Source: Paenibacillus sp. FSL H7-0331
Lineage (GTDB): Bacteria; Bacillota; Bacilli; Paenibacillales; NBRC-103111
Reading direction: 5' to 3'
NCBI RefSeq assembly: GCF_001956045.1
Contig: NZ_MRTH01000026.1
Location: forward strand, 1 to 64,000
DNA: 64,000 nt
The notes under the pieces were generated by a model. It made no database searches. It saw nothing but the letters and a program-made list of their open reading frames with translations, and had not been told where the DNA came from. The position numbers and the translations under genes were made by a program. Positions 16,988-25,388 of this stretch are shown in pieces; the first letter of the stretch is position 1, and each line of letters opens with the position of its first letter.

Positions 16988-17377
16988 TTACCCGTCATAA
17001 ACATCGGCATTTAGCTCGATAATATTGCAATCCGGATCCAATATATAGATCTGCGGGAACCCTGCTTTGGCATGAGGGCGAGCATCACAGGGAATCCCCT
17101 TCTCCTCCAACCACTTTCTTGTGCCCTCATAGCTGCTGACACGCAAGGCCAAATGCCCATCTCTTGAGTCTATTTTCCCATCCCGCAGCGTTTGTCCTTG
17201 ATGAACAATCAGGTGCAGCTGCTGCCCGCCATCTGCAACCGCAAACCATGCCCCCTCAAAATCAAACGGCGGCCGTTCCAGCTCCTTCAGACCGAGAACC
17301 TCTGTATAAAAAGCTTTCGAGCGCTCCAAATCACGGATAACAAGGCTAACATGATGTATTCCTTCATAGGCAATCAT
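16988..17377 (-). CDS. VOC-family (glyoxalase/dioxygenase fold) protein
   Basis: 129 residues, the usual size of a single-subunit VOC protein made of two beta-alpha-beta-beta-beta units. The first unit begins GIHHVSLVIRDLERSKAFYTEV, the second SRDGHLALRVSSYEGTRKWLEE, and the end DPDCNIIELNA is typical. Candidate metal ligands are H8 or H9, H74 and the glutamate near the C-terminus. The substrate cannot be told; members include lyases, isomerases, dioxygenases and antibiotic-binding proteins. It stands alone, divergent from the chemotaxis receptor gene. Confidence 0.85.
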   Translation of the reverse strand: MIAYEGIHHVSLVIRDLERSKAFYTEVLGLKELERPPFDFEGAWFAVADGGQQLHLIVHQGQTLRDGKIDSRDGHLALRVSSYEGTRKWLEEKGIPCDARPHAKAGFPQIYILDPDCNIIELNADVYDG

Positions 17378-17540
17378 TTCATCGTCTCCTCTTCACTTAG
17401 CATTTACTTGCTTTACGTTACTATATCGATTATTATCACAATTTGGCAACCTTCAAATACGACAAAAGAACTATTTTCGACAGTTACCTCTGTTTTTTAC
17501 GCTGGAATTGATTTGAAGTATAGACCCTGTTACTTTTGGA

Positions 17541-17549
17541 TGATATAAT
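17541..17549 (+). promoter_or_regulatory. Extended -10 promoter of the chemotaxis receptor gene
   Basis: TGATATAAT is a perfect extended -10 element 43 bases before the chosen start codon. No good -35 is visible, which is common for extended -10 promoters. Confidence 0.55.
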
Positions 17550-17591
17550 TTGCTCGTAAGTAAGATATTAACATCTGAAGGAGATATGCTA

Positions 17592-18851
17592 ATGAATTGG
17601 TTACAGGGCTTATCGTTTAAAAAGAAACTTCAGTTCGGCTGCTACCTGCTGGTGGCTGTTTACTCCATTGCACTTCTGATCATTAGCTTGGAATCACAAA
17701 AAAGCTTAATTATGGGTGTTATCTTCTTAATTGTAATGATCGGGCTAAGCTTTCCTTTTATCAACTGGTTTGAGAGAACGCTTACAGAACCGATTAACAA
17801 CATCTCACGCGTCGCACTCAGCATCTCCAAAGGCGATTTCTCCCAAAAGGTAGAAGTACAGTCCGATGATGCGCTCGGTGAGCTTGGAACTGCTTTTAAT
17901 AAAATGATGGAACGACTTCGCGAAATTTTACAGGATACCGGTAGTATGTCGAAGCATGTATTCGATTCCAGCCGAGATATTTTTTTCAAAAATGAAAACT
18001 TGAAAAATATCCTTGAGCAAGTTGCTGTTTCTTCCAATGAACTGGCTTCCGGTGCCAACCAAATATCCGAAGAAATATCTGATATTTCCGTATCCACCAA
18101 AGAAATTGAAAATAAGGTAACTACCTTTACCGCTTCCACCCACGAAATGAATTCAAGGTCCGGGCATATGTTAGCCTTGGTCCAGAATGGTCTGCAGGCC
18201 GTTGAAACGCAAAGCGCAGGCATGAAACGCAACGTTGAAGCTACCGCGAATGTGTCAAGAACGATCGACCAGCTGGCCGAACAAGCTAATGGAATTTCCC
18301 AGATTACACGGACTATTTCCGAAATTGCCGAGCAAACCAACCTGTTGTCCTTGAATGCATCCATCGAAGCAGCTCGTGCGGGTGAGCATGGCAAAGGGTT
18401 TGCTGTCGTTGCACAGGAGGTTCGTAAGCTCGCCGAAGAATCCACTACGTCCACCAAAGAAGTATTCCATCTCGTCAAATCGATCGAGGGCGGCATCCAC
18501 CAAGCACTCACGCACATTGCACAAAATGAGGAAATTGTTAACAAACAAACTCAACTGATCACGGAAACCGAAAAAATATTTGCCGACATCGTTAGCAGTG
18601 TCACCTTTATTTCCGAGCAGATTGCCACCTTTGCGGATGACAGCCAGATGATGCTGGACAGCGCACAACGCATATCCGGCACAATGGAAAGCATTTCCGC
18701 CATTACCCAGCAATCCGCTGCCGGAACGGAGGAAGTATCTGCCTCGATGAACGAGCAAATTGTTGCTGTTCAAGAGATCGTAGACAAGTCGGAGCAAATG
18801 ACCAAGCTGGTCTCTAAATTACAGCAAACGATGCAGCTCTTCAAGCTGTAG
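17592..18851 (+). CDS. Methyl-accepting chemotaxis protein without an extracellular sensor
   Basis: About 419 residues. Two transmembrane helices (about 15-33 and 38-56) are separated by only a few residues, so there is no extracellular ligand domain. A HAMP region follows (about 57-110, [19 protein letters not shown]), then a long coiled-coil signalling domain with the conserved hairpin tip ([20 protein letters not shown]) that contacts CheA and CheW. It must sense something inside the membrane or cytoplasm, or signal through partners. The ATG at 17592 has GAAGGAG 9 bases upstream; the ATG at 17586 is too close. A terminator follows at 18970. Confidence 0.9.
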   Translation: MNWLQGLSFKKKLQFGCYLLVAVYSIALLIISLESQKSLIMGVIFLIVMIGLSFPFINWFERTLTEPINNISRVALSISKGDFSQKVEVQSDDALGELGTAFNKMMERLREILQDTGSMSKHVFDSSRDIFFKNENLKNILEQVAVSSNELASGANQISEEISDISVSTKEIENKVTTFTASTHEMNSRSGHMLALVQNGLQAVETQSAGMKRNVEATANVSRTIDQLAEQANGISQITRTISEIAEQTNLLSLNASIEAARAGEHGKGFAVVAQEVRKLAEESTTSTKEVFHLVKSIEGGIHQALTHIAQNEEIVNKQTQLITETEKIFADIVSSVTFISEQIATFADDSQMMLDSAQRISGTMESISAITQQSAAGTEEVSASMNEQIVAVQEIVDKSEQMTKLVSKLQQTMQLFKL

Positions 18852-18969
18852 CCTGCCTGATTGTTACTCATTTAAACCCTACATATCTACTGACCGTGGC
18901 ATCCATACCAAGAAGGTTAAGCCTTTACAGGCTTGACTTGCAATTAGCCTATAGATCGTTCCAATAAAT

Positions 18970-19011
18970 GCCGGAGTGACGCACAATATGGTGCAGACAC
19001 CCCGGCTTTTT
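18970..19011 (+). terminator. Terminator between the chemotaxis receptor and M3 peptidase genes
   Basis: Outer stem GCCGG / CCGGC with inner GCAC / GTGC and a TTTTT tail on the plus strand. The M3 gene ends at 19016, so it may be used from both sides. Confidence 0.7.
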
Positions 19012-19015
19012 GTAT

Positions 19016-20806
19016 TTATTCTGTCAGCTTCAGAAATTCACGCACATCCTGAACAGATAAATCCATTGCATTTTGCCAAAAATCTGCTTGTCGCAGATCG
19101 ACGCCAAGGTGTTTCTCCGCAAGCTCCTCCACGGTCATTCTCCCGGTATCACGCAGCAATGCCACATATTTATCCTCAAAGGCAGCCCCTTGACGAACCG
19201 CTTCCGCATAAATGCCTGCACTAAACATATAGCCAAAGGTATATGGGAAGTTATAAAACGGCACCTCGGTAATATAAAAATGCAGCTTGGACGCCCAAAA
19301 ATGCGGATGATATTCCGCGAGTGAATCCCTGTAGCCCTGCTTTTGCGCTTCCACCATAAGCTCATTAAGCCGCTCAACGCTGACCAAGCCCTTACTGCGT
19401 TCCTCATAAAACTTCGTTTCAAATAGAAAACGCGCATGAATATTCATATAAAAGGCTACCGAGCGTTGAATTTTGTCCTCAAGTAGAGTTAGACGCTCTT
19501 CAGCGTTAACGGCGCTTTTCATAGCTGCATCAGACACAATCAACTCAGCAAACGTTGAAGCCGTCTCCGCCACATTCATCGCATAATCCTGCGCCAGCGC
19601 CGGCAAATCATTCATCACATGCTGATGATAGCCATGACCCAGCTCATGCGCCAGAGTGGATACATTGGAAGCTGTGCCCGCATACGTCATGAAAATCCGC
19701 GTTTGCTCGGCAATCGGGAAGGAGGTGCAGAATCCACCCGGTCTTTTGCCCGGCCGATCCTCGGCTTCGATCCATCCCTTGTCAAAGGCCTGGGCCGAGA
19801 AGTCAGCCAGCTTTGGGCTAAAGCGTCGAAATTGATCCACGATCAGCTGCGCACCTTCGTCATAAGTGAAATGCTTGCTGCCTTGACCAACAGGAGCCTC
19901 TACATCGTACCAGCTCAGTCGCTCTACACCCAGCAGCTTCGCCTTGCGCTGTAAATATTCGACAAACACATCCTTGCTCTTATCAATCACGCCCCACATG
20001 GCATCCAGTGTCTTCTTGGACATCCGGTTGATGGACAGAGGTTCTTTATGTATACCTTCCCAGCCGCGGCGCTCATACAGCTTCAATCGGAATCCAGCCA
20101 AATGATTCAGGGCATCGGCGCAATAGTCGGCATGCTCGCCCCATTGCTTCTCCCAGAGACCGAATAACTGCTGACGTACGACACGATCTGGATGATGCAT
20201 TTTATTCGCCGCCTGACCGGCAGAGAGCTCCAGAATATCCCCGTTTTCTTCGAACTTGATGCGAAATTTACTTACCGTTGTGTTATAGGCTTCGCCCCAG
20301 CCATGATAACCGTCAATAGCCAGATCATTGATCAGTGCTTCCTGCTCAGGAGGCAGCTTCTCTGCTGCAAGTGCTCGGCGTTCTGTCAACGGATAGACGA
20401 TTTCCTTAAGCTCTGGACTCGACAGCAGCCTTTCCCAATCCACCTCGCTGATCTCTGCCAAATACTGATCGAATCGCGTCATGACAGAAGCATAGGTCGC
20501 ATACGACGTTTTCACACGATCGGCCAAGCCAATAGCAGCCTTATCCGCCTGATTCTCGGCAGCAAGGCAAGCTACAAAAGAGTCGGACTCCCGCAATTTC
20601 TTGGCAATGGATTGCAGAAGGTCCAGAATCGGCAGCAATGCTGTTGTATCCACAGGTGTCGGTAAGGACTTTAATCCATCCAACTGAGCCTCTAATTGGG
20701 TAATCTCGGTACGCATTCCCTCCAAGAAAGCCAAGAAAGCCGTTGAACTGCTGCCTCCACTGAAAAATGTTTCCAAATCCCATGTTTGCTGTAACGGTTT
20801 CAACAT
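19016..20806 (-). CDS. M3-family oligoendopeptidase (PepF-like)
   Basis: 596 residues, the usual length for oligoendopeptidase F relatives. The zinc site HELGHGYHQH lies near residue 387 and the third ligand glutamate in the following helix (NVAETASTFAELI). These cytoplasmic metallopeptidases degrade short peptides. The N-terminal helical domain (QTWDLETFFSGGSSS onward) matches the clade with a conserved W-D-L start. The start at 20806 has GAAAGGTG about 10 bases upstream. Divergent from yycC; convergent with the chemotaxis receptor gene. Confidence 0.9.
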   Translation of the reverse strand: MLKPLQQTWDLETFFSGGSSSTAFLAFLEGMRTEITQLEAQLDGLKSLPTPVDTTALLPILDLLQSIAKKLRESDSFVACLAAENQADKAAIGLADRVKTSYATYASVMTRFDQYLAEISEVDWERLLSSPELKEIVYPLTERRALAAEKLPPEQEALINDLAIDGYHGWGEAYNTTVSKFRIKFEENGDILELSAGQAANKMHHPDRVVRQQLFGLWEKQWGEHADYCADALNHLAGFRLKLYERRGWEGIHKEPLSINRMSKKTLDAMWGVIDKSKDVFVEYLQRKAKLLGVERLSWYDVEAPVGQGSKHFTYDEGAQLIVDQFRRFSPKLADFSAQAFDKGWIEAEDRPGKRPGGFCTSFPIAEQTRIFMTYAGTASNVSTLAHELGHGYHQHVMNDLPALAQDYAMNVAETASTFAELIVSDAAMKSAVNAEERLTLLEDKIQRSVAFYMNIHARFLFETKFYEERSKGLVSVERLNELMVEAQKQGYRDSLAEYHPHFWASKLHFYITEVPFYNFPYTFGYMFSAGIYAEAVRQGAAFEDKYVALLRDTGRMTVEELAEKHLGVDLRQADFWQNAMDLSVQDVREFLKLTE

Positions 20807-20964
20807 ATGAGCATCGCACCTTTCCTAATAAATGAAGTATCTTTACCATTAAACCATATTTATGGCTGTAGCCAAAATAGTCCGTCCCCAGATTTTGGTT
20901 GAATTGTTACGTACGTTATGTTTAAATGATGACTATAGATCTATTGACAGGAGTTGACCGCAGC

Positions 20965-21156
20965 ATGAAACCTTTACAGATCTCTGCCGAAACGGCGCAA
21001 AAACTTGCCAAACAGTTAAATATCCCGTTGGAGCACCTGATGCATATGCCACAGCATATTTTATTGCAAAAGATGGCCGAGCTTGCCAAGCAAATACCAG
21101 ATCCAGCATCTGATTCAGAAGCAGCAGACAGCAAGAAGCAGGAACCTCATTCATGA
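20965..21156 (+). CDS. yycC: YycC-like small protein
   Basis: 63 residues. The segment MKPLQISAETAQKLAKQLN followed by LEHLMHMPQHILLQKMAEL closely resembles what I remember of YycC, a short Bacillales protein of unknown function. The ATG at 20965 is preferred to the frame's earlier ATG at 20926 because ACAGGAG precedes it and the family begins here. Its last codon overlaps the start of the next gene (ATGA), which suggests translational coupling. Confidence 0.75.
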   Translation: MKPLQISAETAQKLAKQLNIPLEHLMHMPQHILLQKMAELAKQIPDPASDSEAADSKKQEPHS

Positions 21157-21392
21157 TTCCTTTTCTCAATACTTGGCCTTATGAGTTGATCCAGCAGGAT
21201 GTATACTTTCAAGACTGTCCGCTTTGTGGTAAATCCAATGTATTACTGCCATTCAAAAGAAAAGACCTTCCCGAACTCATCAGCGGCGTCAAAAAACTTC
21301 TGGTGCTCCCCTGCTGCCTGAACAAGCTCATGATTGTGGGAGCCGATCGTGACTATTTACTTGCTAACCAACCTTTAAGAAATCAACGCTGA
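21153..21392 (+). CDS. Small cysteine-rich, zinc-ribbon-like protein
   Basis: 79 residues with CPLC near position 22 and a CC pair near position 54, a spacing that could bind one zinc ion. No signal peptide. It overlaps yycC by four bases and is probably made from the same message. Small conserved proteins of this kind occur in Bacillales, but I cannot name the family. The next gene (diguanylate cyclase) starts 48 bases later with its own ribosome binding site. Confidence 0.65.
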   Translation: MIPFLNTWPYELIQQDVYFQDCPLCGKSNVLLPFKRKDLPELISGVKKLLVLPCCLNKLMIVGADRDYLLANQPLRNQR

Positions 21393-21440
21393 CAAGCCCC
21401 TCAAAGCGATTGCCGGCTCTGTTCAGGAGTGTAAATAAGC

Positions 21441-22538
21441 ATGAACCCTATCGCCTTTACCGATGCTTGCGTACTGATTGCTTTAAGCTATGCCGCTTTA
21501 AAATTAAAGCATCGTCTATTTATGGAGCGCTATGAGCTGTGGAGCGCTCCATTGTTAACAGGGTTGGCCTGCATTATTATTATGCTTCAACCCCATTTTG
21601 GCGATCCTTTTGCGGCTGTTCTGTATTGTATCCCGATTATTATGGCAGGTCTTCGCTTTGGTTGGATGATCGCATTGCTTTCTACCCTGCCACCAGCTAT
21701 TTTCCTGCTCATGAGTGAACCTTTCGAAGAAAGCAGCTTTCTTCGAATCCTGCAGGAATTGTTGGCTCCAGCCCTTGTGAGTTCATGGTTTCACAAAAAA
21801 GAGAGCGCTTCCGCTTATGCTGAAATTCCTTTTATGGACGGTCTCAAGATTTGCGGAATTCTCGGTCTGACCCGGTTTCTGTTTGGCGGCTACCTATATA
21901 CGAATACGCATATCGTTGACTATTTCAGTCAGCTGCTGCCGCTTCTGCTGTTCGCACTCGTGATTATTGTGTTGATCGCTATGTACAACGATGATAATCG
22001 GACTTGGGTGCTTCAGCACCGATTGGAGATTCAAGCCAATCAGGATAGATTAACAGGGCTCCCCAATCTGCGCAGCTTTATGAATATCGCTCAAAATACA
22101 GCCAGACGTCGACCACTTTCCATCATGATGATCGATATTGATAATTTCAAACGTTTTAATGATACATACGGGCATTTGCAGGGCGATCTCCTGTTGTGCG
22201 AGGTTGGACAGCTATTAAGCTCCATTATTCATGAGCATGACTACGCCGCCCGTTATGGGGGTGAGGAGTTTATCGTCTTAAGCCATATCACCGATAACGC
22301 TCAGCTGTCCGCTTATGCCCATAAGCTGTGTCATGCTGTCTCTGCACATCAATCTCACAGCCAGGAAGGAATAGGCGTTACGATTTCCATCGGGGTTTCG
22401 GTTTCTTTCAATCCGCAGGCAGATCTGCTGCGAATTATTTCCGAAGCCGATGAAGCACTATATGCTTCCAAGCATGACGGCAAAAACCGCTTTACACTGC
22501 ATCCCTCGATCATGGGCATCACAACAAAAAACGCTTAG
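21441..22538 (+). CDS. Membrane diguanylate cyclase (GGDEF)
   Basis: 365 residues. The N-terminal half has about five or six transmembrane helices in a 5TM-type sensor pattern. The C-terminal GGDEF domain (about 195-350) starts DRLTGLPNLRSF, has MIDIDNFKRFNDTYGH and the active-site motif YGGEEF, so it should make cyclic di-GMP. No RxxD inhibitory site precedes the GGEEF loop (the spot reads HDYA), so product inhibition is not expected. A PilZ protein is encoded 5.5 kb downstream. RBS CAGGAG before ATG 21441. Confidence 0.9.
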   Translation: MNPIAFTDACVLIALSYAALKLKHRLFMERYELWSAPLLTGLACIIIMLQPHFGDPFAAVLYCIPIIMAGLRFGWMIALLSTLPPAIFLLMSEPFEESSFLRILQELLAPALVSSWFHKKESASAYAEIPFMDGLKICGILGLTRFLFGGYLYTNTHIVDYFSQLLPLLLFALVIIVLIAMYNDDNRTWVLQHRLEIQANQDRLTGLPNLRSFMNIAQNTARRRPLSIMMIDIDNFKRFNDTYGHLQGDLLLCEVGQLLSSIIHEHDYAARYGGEEFIVLSHITDNAQLSAYAHKLCHAVSAHQSHSQEGIGVTISIGVSVSFNPQADLLRIISEADEALYASKHDGKNRFTLHPSIMGITTKNA

Positions 22539-22580
22539 TGTCAGGGTTTCCATAATAGACCCGAGCACAAAGCGTTTTTT
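22526..22580. terminator. Bidirectional terminator after the GGDEF and DUF2225 genes
   Basis: AAAAAACGCTT and AAGCGTTTTTT form the outer stem, with an inner GGGTTT/GACCC pairing. The stop codon of the cyclase gene lies at its left arm and the DUF2225 gene ends 30 bases to the right. Confidence 0.7.
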
Positions 22581-22609
22581 GATAAAATTATAGTTTACAG
22601 CGGTTACGA

Positions 22610-23308
22610 TTAATCCAAACTTCCAAGCTCGGCAAGCTCGACCTTATCAGCCAGCATGTCCTCTCTTGTAACAATCCACTGCTCACGGGATGCACGGATC
22701 ATACCTGCATCATTAATCCGTTTATCGTTGATAACTCTTCCAAACCATTTGACAGCTTCACCATAATGCTTCATTCTACGATTTAATTCTCCAATCAAAT
22801 ACATAAGCCGGGCATTATTCAACTCGCCAGTTTCAGTCTCCAGTACACTCGTGTAGGCATCCAGCGCGAATTGTAAAAAACGTTTCTCCTGCTGCTCATC
22901 GTTTTTATAACGGTACAGCCAGGCAATATGATGGAGCAATCCTGCAATTACACGTCCCTTTTCATTACGCAACTGCGCACATACCAAGGCCAGCTTGTAC
23001 GTATACATTGCATCCTCCCAGCTGCGCTCCGTACCATAGTCCTTGTAAGCCCAATTATGGACAATTCGCTCCTCTACAGCCTGACGCTGCTCGGCAGTAA
23101 ATTTCGTGATCGAATTCTCCGTACTGGCGTAACCGCAAAAAGGACAAACCCTGACGACGTAATAGTCGGGATTCGTATCTTTGTAATGAATACAAAAATC
23201 GGTATCCGTTTTGGTCGCCTTTTTAAAACTCGGCCTTACTCTTGATGTCTGGAAGGAGTTCTCACAATAAGCACAATCCACCTTGACCTGAAATAAAGGT
23301 TCAACCAT
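22610..23308 (-). CDS. DUF2225-family protein
   Basis: About 232 residues. The N-terminal zinc-binding part has CAYC and CPFCGY motifs; the C-terminal part is helical and TPR-like (YTYKLALVCAQL, RFLQFALDAYTSVLE, KWFGRVIND). DUF2225 proteins are widespread in Firmicutes and of unknown function. The ATG at 23308 has GGAAG 7 bases upstream; the alternative GTG at 23314 is closer to that site. It lies 14 bases downstream of the haemoglobin gene, so they probably share a transcript. Confidence 0.85.
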   Translation of the reverse strand: MVEPLFQVKVDCAYCENSFQTSRVRPSFKKATKTDTDFCIHYKDTNPDYYVVRVCPFCGYASTENSITKFTAEQRQAVEERIVHNWAYKDYGTERSWEDAMYTYKLALVCAQLRNEKGRVIAGLLHHIAWLYRYKNDEQQEKRFLQFALDAYTSVLETETGELNNARLMYLIGELNRRMKHYGEAVKWFGRVINDKRINDAGMIRASREQWIVTREDMLADKVELAELGSLD

Positions 23309-23322
23309 AAACACACTTCCTT

Positions 23323-23721
23323 TTATGCATTCGTATTTATAAAATGGTGGGCAGGCCCGTTCAGCCTCTCCAGCATAAATTTCTGTAACTCCGGTTTTAT
23401 TCCCGTTTGTTCCATCGCCTGCTTCATACAGCCAAGCCAGGCCTCAGCCCGCTGCGGCGTGATTTCAAAAGGCAGGTGCCGGGCACGCATCATAGGATGA
23501 CCGTATTGATCCGAATACAGCGGCGGCCCCCCGAAAAATTGTGTCAAAAACAAAATCTGTTTTTCCATAACCGGTTCAATATGGGCAGGAAACAAAGGCC
23601 CAATTAAAGGATTCGCCTGTACCAACGGATAAAAGGCTTCCACAAGACGGCGAATGGTCGCCTCTCCTCCGATGGCTTGATATGGGGTCATGGATTGTTG
23701 TGAATCCTGTTGTTCAGACAT
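23323..23721 (-). CDS. Group II truncated haemoglobin (YjbI/GlbO type)
   Basis: About 132 residues. Group II features are visible: PYQAIGGEATIRRLVEAFY at the start of the globin fold, the proximal haem histidine in RARHLPF, and the tryptophan in AEAWLGCM (G8 position). Members bind oxygen, nitric oxide or peroxide; in Bacillales the relative YjbI acts in stress defence. The ATG at 23721 is preferred over the GTG at 23733, with AGGTGAGAAG upstream. Same transcript as the DUF2225 gene. Confidence 0.9.
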   Translation of the reverse strand: MSEQQDSQQSMTPYQAIGGEATIRRLVEAFYPLVQANPLIGPLFPAHIEPVMEKQILFLTQFFGGPPLYSDQYGHPMMRARHLPFEITPQRAEAWLGCMKQAMEQTGIKPELQKFMLERLNGPAHHFINTNA

Positions 23722-23762
23722 AGCGCTTCTCACCTATCTATTTGGTGTCATTATATACAAAC

Positions 23763-23796
23763 AAAAAAAGATGCTAATGCCCAGGCAATTAGCATC
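23763..23796 (-). terminator. Terminator of the 31-residue ORF
   Basis: On the minus strand, stem GATGCTAAT / ATTAGCATC followed by seven T. It lies 34 bases after the stop of the small ORF and upstream of the haemoglobin gene. Confidence 0.8.
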
Positions 23797-23829
23797 CGTT
23801 ACCTAAGAAGGAACCGCTGCATAAGTAGG

Positions 23830-23925
23830 CTAGCTTTCCAAATCCTCTTCGTTGGAAGCCATTAAGGTTTCCTTGATTACAAAAGTAAACGCACATACGA
23901 GAATTCCAGCGATAATGCTCATCAT
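23830..23925 (-). CDS. 31-residue membrane peptide
   Basis: Begins ATG-ATG at 23925 and ends TAG at 23830. The product is MMSIIAGILVCAFTFVIKE followed by an acidic tail NEEDLES: one transmembrane segment and a charged C-terminus. GGGAG lies 9 bases upstream and a strong terminator lies 34 bases downstream, so it looks like a complete transcription unit. Not recognised. It could be a small regulatory membrane peptide; codon-level conservation would decide whether it is real. Confidence 0.55.
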   Translation of the reverse strand: MMSIIAGILVCAFTFVIKETLMASNEEDLES

Positions 23926-23951
23926 GAGAATCAGCTCCCAATCTCATAGTA

Positions 23952-23963
23952 GTACAATTGTAC
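23952..23963. promoter_or_regulatory. 12-base palindrome upstream of the 31-residue ORF
   Basis: GTACAATTGTAC overlaps a TACAAT that could be the -10 of the small ORF on the minus strand, so it may be an operator. The divergent ylbJ start lies 140 bases away. Confidence 0.35.
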
Positions 23964-24103
23964 CATATTTTTTTTGAAAATTCAGCAATTTAGCTGACTG
24001 TTGTATTTTTTTTATGATAGTTTGTCCCCATATTACAGGCATGTCTACCTATTGGGCTACATATGGATAAGAGATGCAGCCTCATAAGCGGGAGGGTTAT
24101 TAA

Positions 24104-25351
24104 ATGAAGGTTAACAATTTCGCGTTCACTTACGGGATTGGCTTAATGGCAGTTGGCTTATTGGTCTCCATGCTCTTCTTTCCAGCACAAGCTCTTCACG
24201 CCTCTCTGAAAGGTTTATCGATATGGTGGGATATTTTGTTTCCAGCATTATTTCCTTTTCTTGTAGTTTCCGAAATGATGCTTGGCCTGGGCATCGTCCA
24301 TTTCTTTGGAATGCTGCTGGACCCGATCATGCGTCCCGTGTTTCGTATTCCTGGGACAGGCGGTTTTGTGATGGCTATGGGCTTCGCCGCCGGTTATCCG
24401 GTCGCTGCCAAGCTCACCTCACAGCTATGGGAACAACGGTTGGTTAATCGTGAAGAGGGGGAACGGCTTGTGGCATTCACAACCACCTCTGATCCCATCT
24501 TCCTGATCGGAGCCGTTTCCGTCGGATTTTTCCATGATGTGAGCCTTGCCGTTATTTTGGCAACCGCTCATTACGGTACTGCTATCCTCGTTGGCTTCAT
24601 GATGAGGTTTCACGGAGGTTCAGCTTCCAAGAAGGTAACGGAACCAGCACCTCAAACTGCCAGCCATACATCGACTCGCCTCTTAACCCGCGCCTTTAAA
24701 GCGATGCATCGGGCGAGATTGCTTGATGGAAGGAGTCTTGGCGAGATGCTGAGGCAGGCTGTTCAATCATCTCTACAGTTGGTGATGGTGATTGGTGGTC
24801 TCGTGGTGTTTTTTGCTGTCGTCATAGAAATTATGACCTCCATACAGGTGATGCCGATTGTATATAAGGGGATTGATGTTGTGCTTCAATTATTTGGTGT
24901 GCCAACCGCACTTTCCGAAGCGGTAGCTGGAGGTATATTCGAGGTCACACTTGGAGCCAAGGCAGCCGGTAGTGCTCCCGCACCGATCAGTTTAATGCAC
25001 AAAGCGGCTATCGCCGCGTTTATCCTTTCTTGGGCAGGACTATCTGTGCATGCGCAAATCATCTCGATTCTGCATCACACGAATCTGCGCTATTTTCCAT
25101 TCGTTATGGCAAGACTTATACATGGGCTATTGGCCGCCACTGCCGTAATTCTGTTATGGGAGCCCATGCAGTCGTACCGTGGAGCCACGGCCCTCTCGCT
25201 GCCTGTGATGAGTTTATCGACCTCATTACCAACCAAGCCCAGTTCTGTGCTAACATGGATAACAGCAGCGTGTATAGGTGTGCTTTTGGGCCTGCTCATG
25301 TTTTATGCTTTGCATCTTGCGGTTAAACAATGTATGAAGTGGTTAAAATGA
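24104..25351 (+). CDS. ylbJ: Sporulation integral membrane protein YlbJ
   Basis: 415 residues with about eight transmembrane helices and two gate-type regions (WWDILFPALFPFLVVSEMMLG and the GGIFEVTLGAKAAG half). The GFAAGYPVAAKL loop is typical. YlbJ proteins are made in the mother cell and are needed for normal spore cortex formation. The ATG at 24104 has GGGAGGG 7 bases upstream. The glgP start follows 37 bases after the stop, but whether they share a transcript is not clear. Confidence 0.9.
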   Translation: MKVNNFAFTYGIGLMAVGLLVSMLFFPAQALHASLKGLSIWWDILFPALFPFLVVSEMMLGLGIVHFFGMLLDPIMRPVFRIPGTGGFVMAMGFAAGYPVAAKLTSQLWEQRLVNREEGERLVAFTTTSDPIFLIGAVSVGFFHDVSLAVILATAHYGTAILVGFMMRFHGGSASKKVTEPAPQTASHTSTRLLTRAFKAMHRARLLDGRSLGEMLRQAVQSSLQLVMVIGGLVVFFAVVIEIMTSIQVMPIVYKGIDVVLQLFGVPTALSEAVAGGIFEVTLGAKAAGSAPAPISLMHKAAIAAFILSWAGLSVHAQIISILHHTNLRYFPFVMARLIHGLLAATAVILLWEPMQSYRGATALSLPVMSLSTSLPTKPSSVLTWITAACIGVLLGLLMFYALHLAVKQCMKWLK

Positions 25352-25388
25352 CCAATAAAATTAAAATTTCGGGAAGGTAGGCTAAACG

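Noticed and set aside
17660..18544. 294-codon minus-strand frame inside the chemotaxis receptor gene
   Set aside because: It is fully within the receptor gene, has no RBS, and its translation lacks any recognisable family.
20192..20665. 157-codon plus-strand frame inside the M3 peptidase gene
   Set aside because: Lies in the middle of a conserved gene, without RBS or family features.
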